A DNA stretch of 5,968 bases from Solirubrobacterales bacterium (GTDB lineage Bacteria; Actinomycetota; Thermoleophilia; Solirubrobacterales; Solirubrobacteraceae): the NCBI GenBank assembly GCA_025963955.1, contig JAOPZU010000277.1:1-5968 (forward strand), in the 5' to 3' direction. Below the pieces are notes generated by a model. The model had not been told where the DNA came from and ran no database searches. It saw only the letters and a program-made list of their open reading frames with translations. Shown piece by piece: positions 1-5,109 of the stretch (positions within the stretch are counted from its first letter, which is position 1; each line of letters opens with the position of its first letter). The position numbers and the translations under genes were made by a program.

Positions 1-199
1 TCAGTGCGTCGCCGTTCGCGGCGAACGGATCGACGTGGTTCAGCGGCGCGGGCAAGGCCGAGTTGACGTAGGCGATGCTCGAGCGGCAGTTCCACGACGG
101 TGCCGTCGAGTCCGCCTGCGCGAGCGAGGGGGCGACGGCCCCCGTGAGGGCGATGGCGCCGAGCGCCACGCCGATCCTGCTGATTCCCCTGCCCGGCAT
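1..199 (-). CDS. Secreted protein, N-terminal fragment (paralogue of the upstream RTX-like gene); 3' end outside window
   Basis: Only the first 66 codons are present and the frame is still open at the window edge. The protein starts MPGRGISRIG and has a Sec-type signal peptide: basic residues (R4, R8), a hydrophobic Ala/Leu/Val core at residues 9-24, and a likely AQA cleavage site near residue 29. The mature start contains W-N-C, then PL and DPFAA. The spacing from W to PL is the same as in the neighbouring 496-aa secreted protein, where the motif is W-T-C ... PL-DPIAA, so the two look like tandem paralogues. The start is fixed by a strong Shine-Dalgarno GGAGGAG 8 nt before the ATG. Both genes lie on the minus strand, 140 bp apart with a hairpin between them. 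The function is unknown. Whether this copy also carries C-terminal calcium-binding repeats cannot be seen. Confidence 0.8.
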   Translation of the reverse strand, partial: MPGRGISRIGVALGAIALTGAVAPSLAQADSTAPSWNCRSSIAYVNSALPAPLNHVDPFAANGDAL

Positions 200-207
200 G
201 TGCGGTG

Positions 208-214
208 CTCCTCC
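208..214 (-). promoter_or_regulatory. Strong Shine-Dalgarno site of the partial secreted-protein gene
   Basis: Read on the minus strand this is GGAGGAG, 8 nt upstream of the ATG at 199. It fixes the start of a gene whose body is mostly outside the window. Confidence 0.8.
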
Positions 215-298
215 GTAAGTGATTCCCGACGCGGACTCCCGGCCGCGCCCTGGGGCCCCGTCGCGAGGGACGGAGCAGCTTCGCTGCAGTATGCGCAC

Positions 299-329
299 AC
301 CGGGCCGCGACCGCCAGTCGCGGCCCGGT
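299..329 (-). terminator. 13-bp hairpin downstream of the RTX-like gene, probable terminator or attenuator
   Basis: Positions 299-311 pair perfectly with 317-329 around a 5-nt loop (312-316). Eleven of the 13 pairs lie in CGGGCCGCGAC and its complement. The hairpin starts 10 nt after the stop codon of the secreted RTX-like gene. No T-run follows on either strand, so this is not a classical rho-independent terminator, but U-less GC hairpins at gene ends are common in actinobacteria. It lies 100 bp before the start of the next gene on the same strand, so it could instead reduce rather than stop read-through. Confidence 0.6.
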
Positions 330-339
330 CGCGCGGTCC

Positions 340-1830
340 TCAGTCGTTCAGCATGTAGCGCGTCTCGCAGTTCTTCACGTGGCGCGCCTCGTTCTTGTTG
401 AAGCGGACCTTGTCGCGGCCCGAGCCGCAGTCGACGTTGGCCGCCGGCCCGGCCGTCGCGACGTTGACGAAGTCCACGCCGGAGCCGCCGCGGACGGTGT
501 CCGTGCCGAAGGACGCGTTCATCGAGTCGTTCCCCGTGCCACCGCTGAGGTAGTCCTTGCCGGGGCCGCCGTTGAGCGCGTCCCCGCCGGAGGTGCCGTA
601 CACGCGGTCGTTGCCGATGCCGCCCGCGAGGTTGTCCCGGCCGGAGCCGCCGTCGATGCAGTCGTCGCCGCGCCCGCCGTCGACCTGGTCGTTGCCGCCC
701 AGGGCCAGGATGCGGTCACCCGTGTTGCGCCCCGTGATGCGGTTGGCGCCGTTCGTCCCGACGATCGCGTACTTCGGCCCCTTGCCCGTCAGGCAGACGC
801 TCTTGTACTTCTTGCGCGCGTTGATCAGCGAGAGGACGGTGCCACCGGAGGGCCCGGTGAACGGCCGGCCGATGATGATCTCGCCCTGGCCGCCGGACTT
901 GGAGGCCGAGATGATGCAGACGGTCCGGGCGGTGTCGAGCGTCGAGCCGGCCGGGCACACGGAGCTGGACACCGCGGTGCCGTTCCCGCCGGAGCCGGCG
1001 GTGCCGGAGCCGGAGCCGCTCCCGGTGCCGCTCCCGGAGCCGGTGCCGCTCCCGGAGCCGGAGCCGGAGTTCGGATCGGTGTTGTTCGTCGCGTTCGGGT
1101 CACACGCGCTGGCGGAGCTCACGGTGGACTGCGCGATGATGACGTCGGCCACGGGCGAGGTGCCGGCGGCGGACAGGATCTTGATGTGCGCGGCGCGCTG
1201 CACCAGGGTGTCGCCCGTCTTGACCTGCTCGTTGAGCTTCACGGAGACGACGCCGCCCAGCGGCGAGCCGGAGATGGCGTCGGTCAGCGTGGTCAGCGGG
1301 CCGTCGAGCGTCACCTTCTGCCCGTTGATGGTCAGCCCGGTCACCTGGCTCACGCCCGTGAGGACCGGGTTGCCACCCGCGCAGCTGGCGGAGGCCGAGG
1401 ACTGCGCGGCGTCGACGCCGATGATGACGGTGCCGCTGCCGGGGCTCAGGCTCAGGCCCTCGATGCCGGCGGCGCCGGTCACGGTCTGGGCGATCGGCTT
1501 GCCGGCCGGCGGCTTGGCGGTGGTGATCGCGTAGGCCGTGCGGGCGTTGATGCTCGGCGCCAGGCCGATCGCGTTCGTGGTGTTCGGCAGCCCGACGCTC
1601 TGGTCGGAGCACGGGACGCGCGAAGCGGCGATCGGATCAAGCGGGCTCATGCCCGCGACGGACGCCACGACGGCGTCGGCGCTGCAGGTCCAGGTCGCGG
1701 TGGCGGTGGCGGCCTGGGCGCTGCCGGCGGCAGCGAGTGAGCCGGCCCCCACGACGGCGATCAGCCCGGCGCGCAGCATCGGACGAGAGACGGACGGGCG
1801 CGTGCGCCCGGTCCGGTCGGAAGACTTCAT
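340..1830 (-). CDS. Secreted protein with Gly/Ser linker and C-terminal RTX-like calcium-binding repeats
   Basis: This gene encodes 496 aa. Residues 1-40 form a Sec signal peptide (basic n-region, hydrophobic 21-35, cleavage near SAQA-40). Residues 41-245 form a Cys-containing domain (C49, C74, C150, C243) with an INGQ ... LNEQ ... VADVIIAQS pattern that recalls the 'choice-of-anchor P' exoprotein family; that assignment is from memory. Residues 255-283 are a Gly/Ser/Thr linker. A short cysteine loop (C292-C305) follows. Residues 370-456 hold about eight nonapeptides of the GGxGxDxhx type (GGNDQVDGG, GSGRDNLAGG, GTGNDSMNA), which fold as a calcium-binding beta-roll. The tail has C468 and C488 in a CGSGRD ... 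C pattern. There is no LPXTG motif or C-terminal membrane helix, so release or non-covalent surface attachment is likely. The start was chosen at MKSSDRTGR because AAAGGGG lies 8 nt upstream; an in-frame ATG 25 codons earlier lacks a ribosome site and would bury the signal peptide. Ligand and role are unknown. Confidence 0.88.
   Translation of the reverse strand: MKSSDRTGRTRPSVSRPMLRAGLIAVVGAGSLAAAGSAQAATATATWTCSADAVVASVAGMSPLDPIAASRVPCSDQSVGLPNTTNAIGLAPSINARTAYAITTAKPPAGKPIAQTVTGAAGIEGLSLSPGSGTVIIGVDAAQSSASASCAGGNPVLTGVSQVTGLTINGQKVTLDGPLTTLTDAISGSPLGGVVSVKLNEQVKTGDTLVQRAAHIKILSAAGTSPVADVIIAQSTVSSASACDPNATNNTDPNSGSGSGSGTGSGSGTGSGSGSGTAGSGGNGTAVSSSVCPAGSTLDTARTVCIISASKSGGQGEIIIGRPFTGPSGGTVLSLINARKKYKSVCLTGKGPKYAIVGTNGANRITGRNTGDRILALGGNDQVDGGRGDDCIDGGSGRDNLAGGIGNDRVYGTSGGDALNGGPGKDYLSGGTGNDSMNASFGTDTVRGGSGVDFVNVATAGPAANVDCGSGRDKVRFNKNEARHVKNCETRYMLND
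982..1068 (-). repeat. Gly/Ser/Thr linker-coding repeat with an exact 18-bp tandem duplication
   Basis: This stretch encodes residues 255-283 of the RTX-like protein, almost entirely Gly, Ser and Thr. Within it, 1024-1041 and 1042-1059 are identical 18-bp units, and the periodicity extends over 1022-1061. One unit equals six residues, so gain or loss by slippage keeps the frame. The linker separates the N-terminal domain from the calcium-binding repeats. Confidence 0.8.
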
Positions 1831-1911
1831 GTGTGATTCCCCTTTATTGGTGTGCCCCTGCCCCGGGACCGGCGGTCGCGTGGTGCGACCAGACCTATGC
1901 CCCAATCACAC
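1831..1911. repeat. Widely spaced 8-bp inverted repeat in the leader of the RTX-like gene
   Basis: GTGTGATT (1831-1838) and AATCACAC (1904-1911) are exact complements, 65 nt apart, upstream of the RTX-like start codon. The inner arm directly abuts the ATG. They could pair in the mRNA leader or mark two half-sites for a regulator. The arms are short and chance occurrence is possible. No convincing -10/-35 pair was found in this leader. Confidence 0.35.
1839..1845 (-). promoter_or_regulatory. Shine-Dalgarno site of the RTX-like secreted-protein gene
   Basis: On the minus strand this reads AAAGGGG, 8 nt before the ATG at 1830. It supports the start MKSSDRTGR over the in-frame ATG further upstream. 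Confidence 0.65.
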
Positions 1912-1996
1912 CCTGGGTATGCGGGAGTTCCGCGGACTGGACGAAAGAATTCATGCTGCGATCGCGGCCAGCAGCGTCCTTCGGCGGCAGCGAACG

Positions 1997-2010
1997 GCCC
2001 CGCCCGGGGC
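1997..2010 (-). terminator. Short GC hairpin just after the PafBC-like gene
   Basis: GCCCC (1997-2001) pairs with GGGGC (2006-2010) around a 4-nt loop, starting 2 nt after the stop codon of the WYL regulator gene. There is no T-run and the stem is only 5 bp, so it is a weak terminator candidate. Confidence 0.3.
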
Positions 2011-2012
2011 TC

Positions 2013-4088
2013 TCAGTCCAGGCGGGCGATGGCCGTCAGCACGGCCTCGCGGGCGTCCTGCGGCTCGACGATGGCGGCGTCCCCGGCCTCCATCAGCACC
2101 TCGCGGACCAGCCAGTCCGTTCCGGCGAAGCTCAGCTCGACGATGATCGAGCCGTCCTCGAGCTCCTGCGCGACGTGGCGCTCCTCGCGCGCCCAGCGGG
2201 CACGCTCGGGGGAGACCCACACGCGGGCGCTGCGGGAGGCGGGCACCTCGCCCGTCCGCGGCCACCCCTCCACGTCGCGGGCCGGATCGGTCTGCGGCCG
2301 CGGCTCGTAGGGCGTGTCGGTGACCGTCGCCGTCTTGATGCGGTCCAGGCGGAAGTGGCGCACGTCCTCCTTCGCCGGGTCGTAGGCGGCGACGTACCAG
2401 CCCTCGCGCCCGTTGATCAGGGCGTACGGCTCGATCAGGCGCTCGGAGAACTGGTCCTCGTTGGCCTTGTAGTACTCGATGTTCACGAGCACGCGGTCGC
2501 GGATCCCCTGGGACGCGGCGCGCGCGATCGCGGCGTCGTCCCCGCCCGACTTCGCGACGTGCAGCCCCTGCTCCATCGGGTCGGCGCCGAGCGCCGCGAC
2601 GATCTTCTCGCGGGCGCTCTCCAGCGTCCCCTCCGGCAGGTGGTCGCCGATCAGGTCGATCGCGGCGACGAGCGCCTTGGCCTCGACGGGCAGCAGCCGG
2701 GCGGGGCGCGCGAAGTTGTCCGAGTAGGGCTCGGGGTCCACCTCGATGGTGCCGTCGTCGTGGACCTCGGCGTAGAGGACGTAGGAGCCGCCGCCGAAGT
2801 TCACGACGTTGAGGACGTTGACGTCCTCGCGCAGCTCGGCGTCCGTGATCTGCAGGCGCTCGAGGACCTCGGCGAGCTGCAGGCGCTCGCCCGCGCGGCC
2901 GGCCTCGATGAGGATCGACGCCAGCGTCACCAGGCGGGCGAAGCGCTCGGGCCGAATGGCGGCCTCGCGGCGCGTCTCGTTCCCGGCGGCCCCGTTCGCG
3001 CGGGCCTCGGCGTCGGCCTCGGCCACGCCGGGGCGCACGGCCGCGAGGGTGAGCGGGCCGCTGTGCCGCTCGCGCAGCAGCTGGACGCGGGCGGCGGCGT
3101 CCTCGCGCAGCGGAGCGGGCTCCAGGACCGCCGCGTGCTCGCCGAGGCGCAGGACCCACGCGGCGAGCTGCCGCGTGTTCGCGTACGCCGTGCTGAAGAC
3201 GATGCCGGGGCCCGGGCCCTCGCCGGCCTGCGCGGGGGCGACCGAGCCGTAGCGCCCGTAGTGCCGCTCGACCTGCCAGGCGATGCGGTCGGAGATCCAG
3301 ATGCGGGCGGTGTCGACGGCGTCGCCGAACTGCCACTCGGCGCGGTTCGCGTAGTCCCGCGGATCGAAGACGCTCGTGTCCGGGCGCTTGAAGTCGTGCT
3401 CCGCCTTGGTCGCGTAGGCGACCTTGCCGCGCATGCGCGAGAGCCGGAAGACGCGCAAAGCGCCGCGCTCGTGCGAGTGCCCGAGTAGGTAGAACTGCCC
3501 GCCCTGGAACAGCAGGTGGTAGGGGTCGACCTTGCGCGCACCCGTGTCGTCGCGCTGCATCGTGTAGTAGTCGAACGTGATCGTCTTGCCGCGGAAGATC
3601 GCGGTCTCGACCTTCGCCAGGCGCTGGGAGAGGTCGTGCCCGCCGGCACTGCCGGTGATGCCGAGGGCGATCGACCGCTGCTCGGGCGCGGTCAGCGGGG
3701 ACGGGCGGCCCCACGTGATCTGCTGCAGGGCCAGGCGCAGCGGCTCGGCGTAGGCGAACTCGCCGTCGAGCAGGGTGAGCGACGTCTGCAGCGACGCGAG
3801 CTCCCCGTCGGTGAAGGCGATGGGCGGCAGGTGGAAGTTCTCCGGCCGCAGCGAGTAGTTCTCCTGCTCGGCGATGCCGTCGATCGGCCGCTCGACCGTG
3901 AGCTGGATGCCCAACGAGTCGAGCTCCGCGCGGTCGGCGTAGAACCGGCGCGCGAAGGCGTCCTCGTTCATCCCGCTGTAGCCCTCGACGTCCCGGCGGA
4001 TCTCCAGTGCGGTCACTGGCCGGCGCTCTGCCATCAGGTACGAGATGAGCGAGAGCTGACGGATGAGCTTCTCGGTGTCCTTCGCCAT
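2013..4088 (-). CDS. pafBC: Fused PafB-PafC type WYL-domain transcriptional regulator
   Basis: The 691-aa protein contains two complete PafB/PafC-like units in B-then-C order. Residues 1-65 form a winged helix-turn-helix, followed by a segment ending in an LPPI motif (87-90) and a middle helical domain. A first WYL domain spans about 165-228 (QFYLLGH at 198-204), and a WCX-like region 260-345. After an Ala/Arg-rich linker (about 346-376), a second HTH-like unit spans 380-430. The second WYL domain is about 530-590 (GWYVAAYD at 563-570), and the second WCX-like domain 620-691. Mycobacterial PafB and PafC form a heterodimer that activates the LexA-independent DNA-damage response, and natural fusions are known in some actinobacteria. 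The ATG at 4088 is chosen because the family's N-terminal HTH begins there and earlier codons overlap the divergent promoter region. It has no Shine-Dalgarno site. pafA is not adjacent, so the target genes and the inducing signal are inferred only. Confidence 0.85.
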   Translation of the reverse strand: MAKDTEKLIRQLSLISYLMAERRPVTALEIRRDVEGYSGMNEDAFARRFYADRAELDSLGIQLTVERPIDGIAEQENYSLRPENFHLPPIAFTDGELASLQTSLTLLDGEFAYAEPLRLALQQITWGRPSPLTAPEQRSIALGITGSAGGHDLSQRLAKVETAIFRGKTITFDYYTMQRDDTGARKVDPYHLLFQGGQFYLLGHSHERGALRVFRLSRMRGKVAYATKAEHDFKRPDTSVFDPRDYANRAEWQFGDAVDTARIWISDRIAWQVERHYGRYGSVAPAQAGEGPGPGIVFSTAYANTRQLAAWVLRLGEHAAVLEPAPLREDAAARVQLLRERHSGPLTLAAVRPGVAEADAEARANGAAGNETRREAAIRPERFARLVTLASILIEAGRAGERLQLAEVLERLQITDAELREDVNVLNVVNFGGGSYVLYAEVHDDGTIEVDPEPYSDNFARPARLLPVEAKALVAAIDLIGDHLPEGTLESAREKIVAALGADPMEQGLHVAKSGGDDAAIARAASQGIRDRVLVNIEYYKANEDQFSERLIEPYALINGREGWYVAAYDPAKEDVRHFRLDRIKTATVTDTPYEPRPQTDPARDVEGWPRTGEVPASRSARVWVSPERARWAREERHVAQELEDGSIIVELSFAGTDWLVREVLMEAGDAAIVEPQDAREAVLTAIARLD

Positions 4089-4097
4089 TCCCGGCGC

Positions 4098-4103
4098 ACG
4101 ATA
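4098..4103 (-). promoter_or_regulatory. Possible -10 element for the PafBC-like gene (near-leaderless)
   Basis: On the minus strand this reads TATCGT, matching the actinobacterial TAnnnT -10 pattern, 9 nt before the ATG at 4088. No Shine-Dalgarno sequence is present, so a leaderless or very short-leader mRNA would make sense. No clear -35 was seen. Confidence 0.35.
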
Positions 4104-4116
4104 GTCGGGCCGCCCG

Positions 4117-4137
4117 GGCCGCGGGGTGGCCGCGGGG
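4117..4137. repeat. 11-bp-phased direct repeat in the divergent intergenic region
   Basis: GGCCGCGGGG occurs at 4117-4126 and again at 4128-4137, a period of 11 bp or about one helical turn. It sits between the PafBC-like gene and the response regulator gene and could be a two-site operator. In DNA this GC-rich, chance repetition is possible. Confidence 0.35.
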
Positions 4138-4155
4138 GGTCGCGCCGGCGCTTGC

Positions 4156-4180
4156 GCGGCCTTTCGCCGCTCTTTGCGGC
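4156..4180. promoter_or_regulatory. Three-arm repeat able to form two mutually exclusive hairpins
   Basis: The arms are GCGGC (4156-4160), GCCGC (4166-4170) and GCGGC (4176-4180), separated by CTTTC and TCTTT. The middle arm can pair with either outer arm, and arm starts are spaced exactly 10 bp. It lies 41 bp upstream of the response regulator ATG. It could be a protein-binding site with helical phasing, or an RNA switch if transcription starts upstream of it. Confidence 0.35.
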
Positions 4181-4207
4181 AATCGGTCGCCCGCCGCCCC
4201 GGGCCGG

Positions 4208-4213
4208 TACGGT
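4208..4213 (+). promoter_or_regulatory. Possible -10 element for the response regulator gene (near-leaderless)
   Basis: TACGGT matches TAnnnT and lies 8 nt before the ATG at 4222, where no Shine-Dalgarno sequence is visible. It mirrors the arrangement of the divergent gene. No convincing -35 was found. Confidence 0.35.
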
Positions 4214-4221
4214 TGGCGTTG

Positions 4222-4869
4222 ATGACCAAGCTCGTGATCGTCGACGACCACGAGGCCCTCCGCGAGGGTCTCGTCGCCCTGCTCGGGGCGCACGGGCTCT
4301 CGGTCGTCGGCGCCGCGGGCAACGTGGCGGCCGGGATGGATCTCGTCGTCCACGCCGACCCGGACGTCGCCATCGTCGACATCCGCCTGCCCGACGGCAG
4401 CGGCATCGACCTGTGCCGCGACCTGCTGGCCGTCCGGCCGGATCTCGGGGTGATGCTCTACACGGGCGATGCGGACGCCGAGCTGCTCTACACCGGCCTG
4501 GACTCCGGCGCCCGCGGGTACGCGCTGAAGGCGGGGTCGATGGAGGAGCTCGTGTCCGCGATCGAGCGCGTGGCCGCCGGCGGCTCGTACGTCGACCCGC
4601 GTCTGGACCGCATCCTGCTCTCCCCGCGCGCGACCTCGAGCGTCCCCCAGCTGTCGCCCCGCGAGCGCGAGATCATGCACCTGATGGCCGAGGGGCTCAC
4701 CGCGGAGAAGATCGGGGACCAGATCTCGGTCTCCGTGGAAACCGTCAGGACCCACGTCCGCAACGTCATCCGCAAGCTGCAGGCCCGCAATCGCGTCCAC
4801 GCGATCGCGATGGCCCTCGAGCGCGGCGAGATCGCCCTCGGGACGCTCGATGAGCACGATCTCGACTGA
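4222..4869 (+). CDS. NarL/FixJ-type response regulator (receiver plus LuxR HTH)
   Basis: The 215-aa protein has the usual length and layout of the family. The receiver domain (about 2-118) has the acidic pair D8-D9, phosphoacceptor D53 in IVDIRLPDGSG, the switch residue T81 and the conserved K103. The LuxR-type HTH (about 143-206) contains LSPREREIMHLMAEG and a recognition helix in VSVETVRTHVRNV. All phosphorylation residues are intact, so it should be a phosphorylation-controlled DNA-binding protein in the cytoplasm. The start is the ATG before TKLVIVDDHEALR. An in-frame ATG at 4126 would add 32 residues of non-family sequence. Its stop overlaps the next gene by 20 nt, implying a joint operon. 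No full-length histidine kinase lies next to it here, so its signal is unknown. Confidence 0.93.
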   Translation: MTKLVIVDDHEALREGLVALLGAHGLSVVGAAGNVAAGMDLVVHADPDVAIVDIRLPDGSGIDLCRDLLAVRPDLGVMLYTGDADAELLYTGLDSGARGYALKAGSMEELVSAIERVAAGGSYVDPRLDRILLSPRATSSVPQLSPREREIMHLMAEGLTAEKIGDQISVSVETVRTHVRNVIRKLQARNRVHAIAMALERGEIALGTLDEHDLD

Positions 4870-5095
4870 GGACGACTGGCCGCAGGACCCGGAGGAGCGG
4901 CTGGTCCGCCTCGTCCACGACCTGCGAACGCCGCTGACCATCGTCGGCGGGTTCGCCGATCTGATCCTGCGGCGCGGCGACGCGCTGTCGCCTGAGGAGC
5001 GCGCCGACTACCTCGCGCGGCTCGCGCAGGGCGCGCGGGACATGCGCGCGATCCTCGACGCGGAGCGCGAAGGACGGATGGGGCCCAAGGCCTAG
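4850..5095 (+). CDS. Stand-alone histidine-kinase phosphoacceptor (HisKA/DHp) mini-protein
   Basis: The 81-aa protein consists of an acidic N-terminus (residues 1-16) and a helical hairpin. Helix 1 carries the H-box LVHDLRTPLTIVGGF with phosphoacceptor His23, plus the D24-x-x-T27 pattern linked to phosphatase activity in HisKA kinases. Helix 2 spans about 47-72 (SPEERADYLARLAQGARDM). No N, G1 or G2 ATP-binding boxes follow: the frame stops at 5095, and only 14 bp remain before a convergent gene. By hand count about 75 of 81 codons end in G or C, as in the neighbours, supporting real coding. The ATG at 4850 overlaps the response regulator by 20 nt, with only a weak GGGA (4840-4843) upstream, so translational coupling is likely. 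It could relay phosphate to the regulator, remove it, or dimerise with an unseen kinase. It cannot autophosphorylate alone. Confidence 0.85.
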   Translation: MSTISTEDDWPQDPEERLVRLVHDLRTPLTIVGGFADLILRRGDALSPEERADYLARLAQGARDMRAILDAEREGRMGPKA

Positions 5096-5109
5096 CCGGT
5101 CCCGGGTGC

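Noticed and set aside
275..287. Small GCAGC-TTC-GCTGC hairpin near the large one
   Set aside because: It has a five-bp stem and 3-nt loop with no T-run. It is common by chance at this GC content.
379..1740. Long plus-strand open frame opposite the secreted RTX-like gene
   Set aside because: Its translation is Ala/Arg/Gly/Val/Asp low-complexity sequence typical of the antisense of a GC-rich gene. The minus strand has a signal peptide and repeat motifs.
1737..3488. 583-codon plus-strand open frame opposite the PafBC-like gene
   Set aside because: It has no recognisable domain and runs across the end of the real gene and an intergenic region. It is long only because stop codons are rare at this GC content.
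4126..4221. Earlier ATG giving the response regulator 32 extra residues
   Set aside because: The extension has no family similarity, and the receiver fold begins at MTKLVIVDD. The extension would also cover the putative promoter.
4089..4406. Upstream in-frame extension of the PafBC-like protein
   Set aside because: It would run antisense into the response regulator, and the HTH begins directly after the ATG at 4088.
1951..4941. 996-codon minus-strand open frame
   Set aside because: It spans both the PafBC-like gene in a different frame and the opposite strand of the response regulator, with Arg/Ala-rich composition. Clear domains lie in the other frames.
4850..5095. Mini-HisKA as a frameshifted kinase pseudogene
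   Set aside because: No ATPase boxes can be placed downstream: the next 14 bp end at a convergent gene. The codon pattern is intact and the key His and Thr are retained.
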